Source: Candidatus Solibacter sp.
Lineage (GTDB): Bacteria; Acidobacteriota; Terriglobia; Bryobacterales; Bryobacteraceae
Direction of reading: 5' to 3'
Length of the DNA stretch: 45,116 nucleotides
Assembly: GCA_025361425.1 (NCBI GenBank)
Contig: JANYAH010000336.1
Span: 1-45,116 of the forward strand
Positions 8,503 through 17,923 of the stretch are shown piece after piece. The position numbers and the translations under genes were made by a program. Every line of letters starts with the position of its first letter. Positions within the stretch are counted from its first letter, which is position 1. The notes below the pieces were generated by a model. The model was not told where the DNA came from. It worked only from the letters and a program-made list of their open reading frames with translations, and ran no database searches.

Positions 8503-9666
8503 ATGCGGGAAGCGGTAATTGTCGATTGTTTGCGGACGGCGGTGGGCAAGTCGCCGCGCGGGGCGCTCCGCCATACCCGGCCGGACGATCTGGCGGCCAT
8601 CGTGATTCGCGCCTTGCTGGACCGCTATCCGGCAGCCAAGGAAGATGTCGAAGACGTCATCCTGGGATGCGCCATGCCAGAGGGCGAGGCCGGGGCAAAT
8701 ATGGCGCGCCAGGCGGCCCTCCGCGCCGGTTTGCCGGATTCCGTTCCGGCGATGACCGTCAACCGCTTTTGCAGTTCAGGCCTGCAGGCGATTGCCCTGG
8801 CGGCGGAACGTATCCGCGCTGGCGCCGCCGATATCGTGATTGCGGGCGGCAGCGAGTCCATGTCGCTGACCCCGCCCGGGGGACTTAAGCCGGCGCCGAA
8901 TCCCTGGTTCGTCGAACATTGGCCGGAGGTCTATTTGACCATGGGCCTGACGGCCGAGCGCATGCATCGCAAGTATGGCGTATCGCGCGAGGATGCCGAC
9001 GCGTTCGCCCTGCGCAGTCATCGGAATGCGGTGCGCGCGCAGGCGAATGGCCACTTCGCGGATGAGATTGTCCCCATCGAGCTGGAACACGTTTCGCCGG
9101 GAACCGTGGAGCGCTCGGTGTTCCTCCGCGATGAAGGGCCGCGAGCGGACACGTCGCTCGAAGCGCTCGGCAAACTGAAGCCGGTATTCCACGCGCAGGG
9201 CATGGTGACGGCGGGGAATTCGTCGCAGACCAGCGATGGCGCGGCCGTGGCGCTGGTCATGTCGGAAACCAGGGCGCGGCAATTGGGGTTGCGCCCCAAG
9301 GCGCGCTTCGTGAGCTATGCCGCGGCGGGCGTGCCGCCGGAAATCATGGGCATCGGGCCGGTGGTGGCGATTCCGAAAGCGCTGGTCATGGCCGGCCTGA
9401 AGTTGCACGATATCGGCGTCGTCGAGTTGAACGAGGCCTTCGCCGTGCAGGCGCTGGCGGTGATTCGCCGGGCCGGGCTGGATGCGGATCGAGTGAACGT
9501 GAATGGCGGGGCGATCGCTCTGGGGCATCCGCTGGGCTGCTCGGGGGCGAAGCTGACGGCCACCCTGCTGCGCGAGATGGAGCGCCGCCAGGCACGCTAC
9601 GGAATGGTCACCATGTGCGTGGGCGGCGGACAGGGAGCGGCGGGGATATTCGAATGGCTGCAATAA
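8503..9666 (+). CDS. fadA: Acetyl-CoA acyltransferase (3-ketoacyl-CoA thiolase)
   Basis: A 387-residue thiolase performing the last step of beta-oxidation, cleavage of 3-ketoacyl-CoA to acetyl-CoA plus shortened acyl-CoA. Catalytic residues are visible: Cys90 in 'NRFCSSGLQ', His342 in '[10 protein letters not shown]' and Cys372 in 'MCVGGGQG'. Length and motifs match Bacillus FadA. ATG 8503 is chosen because an AAAGGAG site lies eight bases upstream and the product then begins [16 protein letters not shown], the usual thiolase N-terminus; an in-frame TTG at 8365 falls within the repeat block. Its last 13 bases overlap the fadE start, implying coupling. Two partial copies of its 5' end precede it. 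Confidence 0.95.
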   Translation: MREAVIVDCLRTAVGKSPRGALRHTRPDDLAAIVIRALLDRYPAAKEDVEDVILGCAMPEGEAGANMARQAALRAGLPDSVPAMTVNRFCSSGLQAIALAAERIRAGAADIVIAGGSESMSLTPPGGLKPAPNPWFVEHWPEVYLTMGLTAERMHRKYGVSREDADAFALRSHRNAVRAQANGHFADEIVPIELEHVSPGTVERSVFLRDEGPRADTSLEALGKLKPVFHAQGMVTAGNSSQTSDGAAVALVMSETRARQLGLRPKARFVSYAAAGVPPEIMGIGPVVAIPKALVMAGLKLHDIGVVELNEAFAVQALAVIRRAGLDADRVNVNGGAIALGHPLGCSGAKLTATLLREMERRQARYGMVTMCVGGGQGAAGIFEWLQ

Positions 9667-11351
9667 AGGGCGGCTCGTTCCTGGTCGAAGAGACCGCGCC
9701 CGACGCGGTGTTCACGCCAGAGGATTTTTCCGACGAACATCGCGCCATCGCGCGCACCGCCGCGCAGTTCTTCGCCGGCGAGGTGGCGCCCAACATTGCC
9801 GCGATCCAACACCAGGAGCCGGGTGTGGCGGTGGCCGTGCTGCGCAAATCGGCGGCGCTCGGCCTCACCTCCATGGCGATTCCAGAGGAGTACGGCGGCC
9901 TCGAACTGGATCTCATCTCGGCGCTGGTGGCGGCGGAGCAGCTTGCGGGCGATGGCTCGTACGCCGGATGGCACGGCGCCCACAGCGGGATCGGGACGCT
10001 GCCGCTGGTCTACTACGGAACTCCCGCCCAGAAGGCGAAGTACCTGCCGAAGCTGGCCACGGCGGAGATGGTGGCGGCCTATGCGCTCACCGAGCCGCAC
10101 GCCGGCAGCGATGCGCTCGCGGCGCGCACCCGCGCAGATCTGAGCGCCGACGGCACGCACTACCTGCTCAACGGACAGAAGGCGTGGATCACCAACGGGG
10201 GCGCGGCCGATCTGTTCACTGTGTTTGCCAAAGTCGGCGGCGAAAAGTTCACCGCCTTCCTGGTGGAGCGGGCGTTCGGTGGAGTGACCAGCGGCGCCGA
10301 AGAAAAGAAGATGGGGATCAAGGGCAGTTCCACCACGGCGGTGTATTTCGATAACGTCCGCGTGCCCGTGGAGAACGTGCTGGGGGAGATCGGGCGCGGG
10401 CACATTATCGCGTTCAACATTCTGAACATCGGGCGCCTGAAGCTAGGCGCGTTCGCCCTGGGCGGGGCCAAACAGGTGCTGGCGGACTCGCTGAAATACG
10501 CCAGGGAACGCACGGCGTTCGGCAGCGCCATCGCGCAATTCGGCGCCATCCGGCACAAGCTGGCGGAGATGGCCGTGCGCCTCTACGCCACCGAATCGAT
10601 GGTGTGGCGCACGGCGGGGCTCATCGCCCCGCGGGAATCGCTCAAGACCATCGAGGAGTTCGCGGTGGAGTGCTCCATGGTGAAGGTTCACGCTTCGGAA
10701 ATGCTGGACTACGCGGTGGATGAAGGCGTGCAAATTCACGGCGGGTACGGTTATCACCAGGATTACGCGGTGGAGCGCGCCTACCGCGATTCGCGCATCA
10801 ATCGCATCTTCGAAGGCACCAATGAGATCAATCGTCTGCTGATTCCCGGGATGCTGCTGAAGCGCGCCGCGCGCGGCCAACTCCCGCTGCTGGCCGCGGC
10901 GCAGAAGGTGATGGCCGAGATCCTCAGCGGGCCGGCCGCGGGCGGCGAGAGCGGCGACGAAGAAATGCGCCTGGTGCGCAACGCCAGGAAGATTACCCTG
11001 CTGGCCATGGGGCTGGCCTACCAGAAGTTCCTCGCGGACTTGGAGAAGCAGCAGGAAGTGCTCATGGGGATCGCCGATATGGTGACGGAGGTGTTCGCCA
11101 TGGAATCCGCGCTGCTCCGCTCCCGCAAAACCGGGACGGGCGCGGATCTCTGCGCGGTGCTGTTGCGCGACGCCATGGCGCGCGTGGAGGTGGCGGCGCG
11201 CACCGTGCTGGCGGCCTGCTCCGCCGGCGACATGCTGCGCACCAATATGGCGGTGCTGCGGCGCTTTGCCAAATATGAGCCGGTAGATGCAATCGTACTG
11301 CGCCGTCAGATTGCGGATCGCTTGTTGGCTGCCGGCCGGTACGTTGTATGA
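9654..11351 (+). CDS. fadE: Acyl-CoA dehydrogenase
   Basis: A 565-residue FAD-dependent dehydrogenase, longer than the ~380-residue short/medium-chain enzymes and close to Bacillus FadE (about 590). 'YALTEPHAGSDALAARTRA' and 'WITNGG' form the FAD/substrate region, 'ERTAFGSAIAQFGAIRHKLAEMA' the following helices, and 'QIHGGYGYHQDYAVERAYRD' plus 'FEGTNEINRLLI' the C-terminal core, with the catalytic base expected in or before this last block. A roughly 150-residue C-terminal extension follows. It catalyses the first oxidation of acyl-CoA. Start ATG 9654 overlaps fadA by 13 bases; an upstream in-frame ATG at 9615 lies deeper in fadA and is less likely. The electron acceptor, ETF, is not encoded here. 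Confidence 0.92.
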   Translation: MAAIKGGSFLVEETAPDAVFTPEDFSDEHRAIARTAAQFFAGEVAPNIAAIQHQEPGVAVAVLRKSAALGLTSMAIPEEYGGLELDLISALVAAEQLAGDGSYAGWHGAHSGIGTLPLVYYGTPAQKAKYLPKLATAEMVAAYALTEPHAGSDALAARTRADLSADGTHYLLNGQKAWITNGGAADLFTVFAKVGGEKFTAFLVERAFGGVTSGAEEKKMGIKGSSTTAVYFDNVRVPVENVLGEIGRGHIIAFNILNIGRLKLGAFALGGAKQVLADSLKYARERTAFGSAIAQFGAIRHKLAEMAVRLYATESMVWRTAGLIAPRESLKTIEEFAVECSMVKVHASEMLDYAVDEGVQIHGGYGYHQDYAVERAYRDSRINRIFEGTNEINRLLIPGMLLKRAARGQLPLLAAAQKVMAEILSGPAAGGESGDEEMRLVRNARKITLLAMGLAYQKFLADLEKQQEVLMGIADMVTEVFAMESALLRSRKTGTGADLCAVLLRDAMARVEVAARTVLAACSAGDMLRTNMAVLRRFAKYEPVDAIVLRRQIADRLLAAGRYVV

Positions 11352-11388
11352 CTATGGCGCTCGACGTGCTTTGACCTACGGTAAGTTT

Positions 11389-11940
11389 ATGCGTAAACTC
11401 TTCGTGGTGCTGTGTGGCGTGTCTCTCATGGCGGTGTCGGCCTCTGGGCAAGGTGACGACAATCATTTTCGGGATTTTAAAGACAAGCTGATCTGGAAGG
11501 GGCCACTGATAAAGACCGCGATCAGCGCGCTCTTTAATGAGGCGATCAACTCCCCCACGGAGTGGGGCCGGGGAATCGATGGCTTCGGCAAGCGTGCCGG
11601 TAACTCGTTCGGACAGCGCGCCGTCAAGGCCTCGGTCGAACTGGCCTTCAGCCCATTGACGCATGAGGATCTGCACTTCAGACGGTCGGGTGAGGGCACC
11701 GTTTGGACCCGCGTGAAGCACGTCGTCGTGGGGACATTCTGGGTGCGGCGCGACAACGGTATGGGGCACACGCTGGCCGCCGGGCGGATTACCGGCGCCC
11801 TCGCGGCGGGGCAGGTGTCTCGCCTCTGGATGCCGGCCCGACTGGCCAACTTCGGAGCCGGCCTGCGGACTTCCGGCGGCACGCTTGGTCTGGACGTGGG
11901 GAGCGATCTCGTGCGCGAGTTTTGGCCCCGCAAGCGATAA
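11389..11940 (+). CDS. Secreted protein of unknown function
   Basis: I do not recognise a family. From ATG 11389 the product has 183 residues and begins with a Sec signal peptide (MRKLFVVLCGVSLMAVSASGQ). The mature part is basic and glycine-rich, with 'FNEAINSPTEWGRGIDGFGKR' and several short amphipathic stretches, no cysteines, and no obvious catalytic motif. I reject the in-frame start at 11287 because it lies inside fadE and would bury the signal peptide. TACGGT followed by six bases precedes the ATG, similar to other genes here with no ribosome site. It stands 37 bases after fadE and 21 before the GntP-type gene, but no functional link is evident. Confidence 0.68.
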   Translation: MRKLFVVLCGVSLMAVSASGQGDDNHFRDFKDKLIWKGPLIKTAISALFNEAINSPTEWGRGIDGFGKRAGNSFGQRAVKASVELAFSPLTHEDLHFRRSGEGTVWTRVKHVVVGTFWVRRDNGMGHTLAAGRITGALAAGQVSRLWMPARLANFGAGLRTSGGTLGLDVGSDLVREFWPRKR

Positions 11941-11961
11941 ACAGGGTAGAATGGCGGCTTC

Positions 11962-13299
11962 ATGCCCGCCAACGGTACCTACCTCATCTGCCTGACGGTC
12001 GCCACGTTAGCGCTTCTGCTTTTCCTGATTCTGGTGGTGAAGCTGCACGCCTTCGTCGCCCTGTTGATTTCCGCCATGGCGATGGGGCTCGCTTCCGGAA
12101 TGGGGCCGGACAAGGTGCTGAAATCCATCCAGGCGGGCTTCGGCGACGCCCTGGGATTCATCGCGGTGGTGCTCGGGTTGGGCGCCATGATCGGCCGCTT
12201 CCTGGAATATTCCGGCGGCGGCCGCGCGCTGGCGGATTGGCTGCTCGAAAAGTTCGGCATCGAACACGCCGCATGGGCCATGCTGGCGGCGGCGTTTCTG
12301 GTGGGGCTGCCGATCTTCTTCGAGGTCGGTTTCATCATCCTGGTGCCGCTCGTGTGGAACCTGGCGCGCGAGACCAAGCGCTCGCTCTTGTTCTATGGCT
12401 TGCCGATGGCGGCCGCGCTGACCATGACGCATTCCCTCGTGCCGCCCCATCCCGCTCCGGCGGCCGCCACGCAATTGCTGGGTGGCGATCTGGGGAGCAC
12501 CATCCTCTACGGCGCCGCCATCTCCCTCCCGATGGCGTTGGCCGCCGGCATGGTGTACGGTACTTGGATCGCACGGCGCATTTACATCCCCGTGCCCGAC
12601 ATCGCCCGTACCATGACGCGCGCGCCGGAGACGGAATCGGCGCCGCCCATCCCGATGGTGATTCTGCTGCTGCTGCTCCCGGTGATGCTGACCTTGGGCG
12701 CCACCCTGGCAAGCTTGCGCGATCTGCCGTTTAAGAACGTGGCGCTCTTTGTCGGGCACCCGTACACAGCGCTCACCGTGACCGCGCTCGTGGCGATTTA
12801 CTTTTTCGGCATCCGGCGCGGCCTTTCGCGCGATAAAGCCTCCAAGATGGCGACCGAAGCCCTGTTGCCGGTGGGCACGCTGATCTGCATTATGGGCGGA
12901 GGCGGCGCGCTGAAGCAGATTATTGTGGATTCGGGCGTAGGCGGCTATGCCGGCAAACTGCTCATGACCAGCGCGATCTCGCCGTTATTTGTGGTGTGGC
13001 TCATCGCGGCGGTGATGCGCCTCGCGCAGGGCTCGGCCACCGTGGCCATCATTACCGCGGCAGGCATCGCCGCGCCGCTGGTCAAGGGGATCCCGGGTTA
13101 CGCGCCCACTGAGTTGATTCTGGCCCTCTGCTGCGGCGGATCGGCCTTCTCCCACGTCAACGATTCGGGCTTCTGGCTGGTCACCCAGTACTTCGGCATG
13201 ACGGTCCCGCAAAGCTTGAAAACGTGGACCACCATGAAGATCGTCGCATCGGTGGTGGGCCTCGCGATCGTGATGACCGCGCATGCATTCCTACGATAG
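11962..13299 (+). CDS. GntP-family gluconate/organic acid:H+ symporter
   Basis: A 445-residue membrane protein with about twelve hydrophobic segments. 'VVKLHAFVALLISAMAMGLASGM', 'FGDALGFIAVVLGLGAMIGRFLEYSGG', 'GLPIFFEVGFIILVPL' and 'THSLVPPHPAPAAAT' are the conserved blocks of the GntP family, and 'HVNDSGFWLVTQYFGM' is the C-terminal signature. Members import gluconate, related sugar acids, or sometimes serine or glycerate; the substrate is not resolvable. Spacing places it just after the secreted orphan. TAGAAT lies nine bases before the ATG and no ribosome site is seen. No gluconate kinase or regulator is nearby. Confidence 0.9.
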   Translation: MPANGTYLICLTVATLALLLFLILVVKLHAFVALLISAMAMGLASGMGPDKVLKSIQAGFGDALGFIAVVLGLGAMIGRFLEYSGGGRALADWLLEKFGIEHAAWAMLAAAFLVGLPIFFEVGFIILVPLVWNLARETKRSLLFYGLPMAAALTMTHSLVPPHPAPAAATQLLGGDLGSTILYGAAISLPMALAAGMVYGTWIARRIYIPVPDIARTMTRAPETESAPPIPMVILLLLLPVMLTLGATLASLRDLPFKNVALFVGHPYTALTVTALVAIYFFGIRRGLSRDKASKMATEALLPVGTLICIMGGGGALKQIIVDSGVGGYAGKLLMTSAISPLFVVWLIAAVMRLAQGSATVAIITAAGIAAPLVKGIPGYAPTELILALCCGGSAFSHVNDSGFWLVTQYFGMTVPQSLKTWTTMKIVASVVGLAIVMTAHAFLR

Positions 13300-13337
13300 C
13301 CCCCCGACGCCCCGCTCCGGCGCTGCACTCTGAAATA

Positions 13338-13369
13338 GGCGCCAATACCCGCGGAAACGCGATGGCGCC
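13338..13369. terminator. Long hairpin between convergent genes, possible bidirectional terminator
   Basis: GGCGCCA (13338-13344) pairs with TGGCGCC (13363-13369), and inside this CGCG pairs with CGCG around a GAAA loop (13350-13361). It lies between the ends of the GntP-type gene and the convergent TolC-like gene. There is no T-run on either side, so intrinsic termination is uncertain. The rest of the 188-base gap shows nothing I can support. Confidence 0.4.
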
Positions 13370-13487
13370 AGCCCACATATCTCCGCTGGCTTCGGGTTCG
13401 TATCTCCGCACCTCCCCGTCAGATGCACGCCCTCTCTGCTTCCGGCTTCGCTGGGTCGGGGAATGGATCTCGGGTTGCAGCCAGCCG

Positions 13488-14855
13488 TCACTGTATTGTG
13501 CGAGCCTCACCAGGCGGCGCGGCGAGCCCGCCGGAATCGTCCGCCTGCCCCAGTTGCTTGCGCAGTTCGGCAAGCCCGAGGCGCCAGCCCGCTTCGGCGC
13601 GAAGCAGATCCGCTTCCGCCGCCAGGCGCGCACCCTGGGATTCCGTGTAGGCCGATTTCAGCCCCAGCCCGAGTTCGTACTGGTCTTTGGCGAGGCGCTC
13701 GCCCTCGCTGCGCAACGCGATCGCCTCACGCGCCACATTTACCATCTGGAACGACCGGTCCATAGTGCGCAGACTCTTGCGGACCTGCTGATCCAGCCCG
13801 TCCTCCACTCGCTTCAGGTTCTCTTCCGCCTGGGCGAGCAAGGTCTTGCGTTCCCGTACGAGGTCGCGCCGTTTGCCGGCGTCGAACACGGTGTAGGTGG
13901 CCGATGCGCCCACGGCGCCGAAGTTGCCCGGCAGGGTCGGAACTCCAGCCTGGTGGAAGTACTGCGCCACCACCGTGACCTCCGGGATGTAGTCGGCCTG
14001 CGCGGCGCGCACTCCGGCCCGCGCCTTGTCGATCCGCGCGCGTGCCTCGGTCACTTCCGGACTGTGTTCCAGCGCCTGGCGAACCGCTTCTTCGGGCGTG
14101 AGAAGCGGGAATTTAGGCCGCTCCGGCTCCGTCAGGGATAGTGCGGTGGTTGGCGGCAGCCCGATCGCGATGTTCAGCGCTTCACTATAGTCGGCCTCCA
14201 AATCGACCGCCGCCTGGAGGTTCTGTTTGGCTTCGAGCAATGCGACGCGCCGTCCGATGGCACTGACCGGGAGGGCGTTGCCCGTCTCCACCGCGTTCCG
14301 CGCGTCTTGCAGAAGTTCTTCGGCGGCGGGCACTTTAGCGGCCGCGGCGGAGCGTTGACGCTGAGTAATCAGAACCGCGTAGTAGAGTTGCTCCACGGCG
14401 TAGCGGACCTCATGCCGGCCTGTGGCGGATTGAGCTTTGGCGATCTCCTCGTCGCTCGCCGCGGCATTCACACTTTGCCGGATTTTTATCAGTTGCGTGA
14501 GTGGCTGCCCGACGGTGACGCCGCCGAGGAACAGGTTTTGCTTTACCAGGTTGATGGGAACGGGAATGCTCGGAAACGGCGGCGGCAGGAAGCCCAGCCC
14601 GAGTTCCCCGGCTGTGATGGTGCTGCCAAGTTTCTCGTTGAAGGAGAGGTAGTTAGCGTTGGCGAGGGCTTTGGGAAAATAGTCGGCGCGCGCGCCCGCG
14701 CGCTTGTGAGAGGCTTCCTGGACCTTCAGCCGAGCCATTATCAGTACCCGGTTGTTCTGCGCCGCGAGTTGTTGCGCTTCTTCCAGAGTCAGTGGACGGG
14801 CCGCCTGCAGAGGCAGCGAGATGGTCGCAATCAAGATGGCCAGTAGGAATTTCAT
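13488..14855 (-). CDS. TolC-like outer membrane efflux channel
   Basis: A 455-residue protein starting MKFLLAILIATISLPLQA, a Sec signal, followed by 'PLTLEEAQQLAAQNN', the usual opening of the outer-membrane efflux protein family. It has two alpha-helical repeats rich in Ala/Glu/Lys, the second containing 'LLTPEEAVRQALEHSPEVTEARARID', and a 'GASATYTVFDAGKRRDLV' strand near residue 310. It would form the outer membrane duct for the pump encoded directly upstream. The start codon overlaps the RND stop by four bases (ATGA), so a much longer frame reaching back into the pump gene is spurious. It is the last gene of the STAS-adaptor-pump-channel operon. Confidence 0.9.
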   Translation of the reverse strand: MKFLLAILIATISLPLQAARPLTLEEAQQLAAQNNRVLIMARLKVQEASHKRAGARADYFPKALANANYLSFNEKLGSTITAGELGLGFLPPPFPSIPVPINLVKQNLFLGGVTVGQPLTQLIKIRQSVNAAASDEEIAKAQSATGRHEVRYAVEQLYYAVLITQRQRSAAAAKVPAAEELLQDARNAVETGNALPVSAIGRRVALLEAKQNLQAAVDLEADYSEALNIAIGLPPTTALSLTEPERPKFPLLTPEEAVRQALEHSPEVTEARARIDKARAGVRAAQADYIPEVTVVAQYFHQAGVPTLPGNFGAVGASATYTVFDAGKRRDLVRERKTLLAQAEENLKRVEDGLDQQVRKSLRTMDRSFQMVNVAREAIALRSEGERLAKDQYELGLGLKSAYTESQGARLAAEADLLRAEAGWRLGLAELRKQLGQADDSGGLAAPPGEARTIQ

Positions 14856-17800
14856 GAGCGTCCTTCCACCGCGTCCGCGGCGCCGCGGGCGGTCAACACA
14901 TACAAGGCAGGCACCACGAGGAGCGTGAAGAACATCGAGAACAGCAGTCCGAACGCGATCACGGCCGCCATCGGTGCCCACATCAGGGAACCCGACAGGA
15001 TCATGGGCAGGACGCCGACCGCGGCAGCCAGAGTGGTCAGGAAAATAGGCCGCATCCGGCGAGCGCCGGCCGCGCGTGCGGCATCGAGCAGCGGCGTCCC
15101 CTGTTGGCGGCACTGCTTGATGTAGTCCACCAAAAGGATGGAATTGCGGACCACCACGCCGCCGACGCCAATGAACCCGATCTGCGCCACGAAGCTGAAC
15201 GGCATGTGGGTAATCATCAGCCCCACCGCCCCGCCGAACAGGGAGAGCGGTATCGACGACATCACCACCAGCGTTTCCGCCACCGAATGAAACTGGAACA
15301 GCAGAATCAGAAAAATCAGCAGGACGCTGATGACCGCTGCCTTGACAATCCCGCCGGTCATTCTGGATTGCGATTCCGTCTCGCCGCCGTAGGCGATGCG
15401 GTACCCGGGCGCCAGCGGAATTTTGGCGATTTCCGGGCGGGCCTGCGCCAGGATCTTCGATGCATACACGCCTTCCTGAAAAAAGCTCCGCACCGTGATC
15501 GTGCGCACGCCGTTGCGCCGTACAATCCGGCCAGTCTCCCACGCCGGCCTCAGGCTGGCGATCTGGCGCAGCGGCACCTTCGCTCCGGTGACCGGCGAGG
15601 TGATGTACGCATCGCGGATGTCGTCAAAGCTCTGCCGGCTGGATTCATCCAGGCGCAGCAGGATATCGACGGCGCGCGAGCCCTCCCAATACGTGGAGAC
15701 CACGGCTCCGTTGAAGCCCGCCGCCAGAGACCGGCTCACCGAGGCGTTGGAGAACCCCAGTCGATTGGCCACCTCATCATCCACGTCCACTTTCAGCTCA
15801 TAGGAATCCTCCCGCCAGTCGCGGTGGACGTATTCCGTTCCGGTGGTGTTGCGCAAGATCTGCCCGACGCGGTCCGATAGCGACTTGAGCGGACCCAGCT
15901 CGTCGCCCGAAATCCGCACTTCGATGGGCGCCGAGAAGATCTCGCCCTGCTGTAGTTCCTTCACGATGGTCAGCGCTTCCGGAACAACCACGCGCAACCG
16001 GCGGCGAAACTCATCCACCAACTCCCCGGTCTTTTCGACGTCTTTGGTATTCACCAGGATCTGCCCATAATTGGCGGACGGTTGCTGCGGATCGACATTG
16101 TAATAGAAGCGCGGCGCGCTGGAGCCGACGAAGGTGCCGTAGCTCGCCACCAGCGGGTGGGCCGCCAGTTCCTTTTCCACCTTGCGCAGCAGGGCGTCGG
16201 TGAACTCCACCTTCGACCCTTCCGGAAGCCAGAGATCGATCACGAATTGCTCCCGCTCCGCCGGCGGAAAGAAACGCTGCGGAAGGTGCATCATCAGCAC
16301 CACCCCGGCGGCCACGGCTAGAGCCCCGCCCAGCACGGTGAGCCGGGGCGCGCGCAGGGTCAGGCCGGCCACGGATCCGTAATGCGCCTCGATGCGGTCC
16401 ACCATGCTGGCCTTGCCGGCGCGCCCGTCATCCTGGTGTAGTCCCTTGGTAATAAAGCGGCGGCACACTAGCGGGGTAAAGAAGAACGCAACCGCAAAGG
16501 AGACGCTCAACGAAATCGTGACCACGATCGGCATGCTGTGGATGAACTCGCCGACACTGCCCGTGAGCGTAAACAGGTTGGGCAGGAACGCCGCGATGAT
16601 GGTCAGGGTGGCCACCAATACCGCGATTACGATATCGTTGGCGCAATGCGCGGCCGCGTAATCCACGCTCTTGCCCTGGTCCAGCAGTTCCACGTAGTTG
16701 TCGGCCACCACGATGGCGTCGTCCACCAGAATCCCCAGCATGACCACCAGCATGGAAATGGATACCTGCTGCAGGTCCATGCCGAACAGGTAGAGCAACG
16801 CGAACGTGATGGAAACCGTCGCGGGAATCGCCGCCGAGGCCACCAGCGCCACGCGGAGCGGCAAAAGCAGCATGGTGACCAGGATCACCGCCACAATGGC
16901 GATGCCAAACTCGCGCATGAAGCTGGAGATGCGCTCTTGCACCATTTGCGGCTGGTTGGCCACCAGATCGATCTGCAGCCCGGGAGGCACCAGGCGCCGC
17001 GCTTCGTCCAGCTTGCCGGCGATCTGCCGGCCGAACTCGACAATGTTGTTGCCCTCCTGCATCTCCACGGAGATCATCAGCGCGGGCTGCCCGTTGTAGC
17101 GCGTGAGCAACTGCGGGTCCTGGTAGCGGCGCTCGATTTTCGCCACGTCCCCGAGGTAGAGCGGCTGCCCCTCCGGGCTGACGTCGATCATCAGGCCCTT
17201 GAGGCCGGCGGGAGTTTCCAGCAGCCCGTTGACCCCCAGCGGCAATTTGCTCTTGTCGGTTTCGAACTGCCCGCCGAACTGTACCGTGTTTCGTGCCTGT
17301 AAGGCCTGGATCACCACCGGCAGCGGAACGCGGTACTGGGCCAGCCGTTCGGGCGTGCTGGTGACGTAGATCTGTTCCTTCTGCTCGCCGTAGCGCTTCA
17401 CCTTTGAGGTTGCCGGCAGGGTGCGTAGCGCTTCCTCAATCCGCTCCGCGTAATCCTTCAGCTCGCTATAGTCGTACCGGCCATGCACGGCCAGAAGCAC
17501 GGCGATGGTGTCGCCGAAATCGGTGTCCAGAATCGGCCCTATGACTCCCGGCGGCAGGCTCGCCTGTCGCACTACCAACATGTCGTGGCGCAGCTTCGAC
17601 CAAAATTGGTCGGGCCGCGCCGTGGATTCTTCAAGTTCGATGTTGAGGAACGCGGCGCCCGGGCGGCTGGTGGAATACGTCTTCTCCTTGCGGACCTCCT
17701 GGTAACGGAAGAGGCGCTCCTCCAGCACCTTCGTCACCTGCTGTTCCACCTGCTCGGAAGTGGCTCCGGGGTACAGCACCGCCATCACGCCCACCCGCAC

Positions 17801-17923
17801 CGTGATCTTCGGGTCCTCGCGGCGCGGCATGGTCAGCAATGCGTAGACGCCGGCGGCGAACAGCAGGGCGGTGCAAACTAAGGTGATCTGCGGATAGCGC
17901 AGCCACGCGGGTCCGGACTTCAT
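14852..17923 (-). CDS. RND efflux transporter permease
   Basis: A 1023-residue AcrB-type inner membrane pump with twelve expected transmembrane helices in two repeats and two large periplasmic loops. 'PRREDPKITVRVGVMAVLYPGATSEQVEQ' is the N-terminal signature, and 'MLGILVDDAIVVADNYVEL' carries the paired TM4 aspartates of the proton relay. 'GFIGVGGVVVRNSILLVDYI' is the matching part of the second half. The sequence is closer to multidrug or organic-solute pumps than to heavy-metal CusA types, because the cue 'DPKI' and the loop text lack CusA methionine clusters; this assignment is tentative. It overlaps its adaptor and channel genes by four bases each. The substrate is unknown. Confidence 0.93.
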   Translation of the reverse strand: MKSGPAWLRYPQITLVCTALLFAAGVYALLTMPRREDPKITVRVGVMAVLYPGATSEQVEQQVTKVLEERLFRYQEVRKEKTYSTSRPGAAFLNIELEESTARPDQFWSKLRHDMLVVRQASLPPGVIGPILDTDFGDTIAVLLAVHGRYDYSELKDYAERIEEALRTLPATSKVKRYGEQKEQIYVTSTPERLAQYRVPLPVVIQALQARNTVQFGGQFETDKSKLPLGVNGLLETPAGLKGLMIDVSPEGQPLYLGDVAKIERRYQDPQLLTRYNGQPALMISVEMQEGNNIVEFGRQIAGKLDEARRLVPPGLQIDLVANQPQMVQERISSFMREFGIAIVAVILVTMLLLPLRVALVASAAIPATVSITFALLYLFGMDLQQVSISMLVVMLGILVDDAIVVADNYVELLDQGKSVDYAAAHCANDIVIAVLVATLTIIAAFLPNLFTLTGSVGEFIHSMPIVVTISLSVSFAVAFFFTPLVCRRFITKGLHQDDGRAGKASMVDRIEAHYGSVAGLTLRAPRLTVLGGALAVAAGVVLMMHLPQRFFPPAEREQFVIDLWLPEGSKVEFTDALLRKVEKELAAHPLVASYGTFVGSSAPRFYYNVDPQQPSANYGQILVNTKDVEKTGELVDEFRRRLRVVVPEALTIVKELQQGEIFSAPIEVRISGDELGPLKSLSDRVGQILRNTTGTEYVHRDWREDSYELKVDVDDEVANRLGFSNASVSRSLAAGFNGAVVSTYWEGSRAVDILLRLDESSRQSFDDIRDAYITSPVTGAKVPLRQIASLRPAWETGRIVRRNGVRTITVRSFFQEGVYASKILAQARPEIAKIPLAPGYRIAYGGETESQSRMTGGIVKAAVISVLLIFLILLFQFHSVAETLVVMSSIPLSLFGGAVGLMITHMPFSFVAQIGFIGVGGVVVRNSILLVDYIKQCRQQGTPLLDAARAAGARRMRPIFLTTLAAAVGVLPMILSGSLMWAPMAAVIAFGLLFSMFFTLLVVPALYVLTARGAADAVEGRS

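Noticed and set aside
6180-8600. 806-codon open frame antisense to fadN
   Set aside because: It covers a clear FadN gene, is rich in His/Arg/Gln as expected from the complement of G-ending codons, and has no recognisable domain or ribosome site.
14856-15542. Upstream extension of the TolC-like gene into the RND gene
   Set aside because: The ATG at 14855 begins a signal peptide and makes the ATGA overlap seen throughout the operon.
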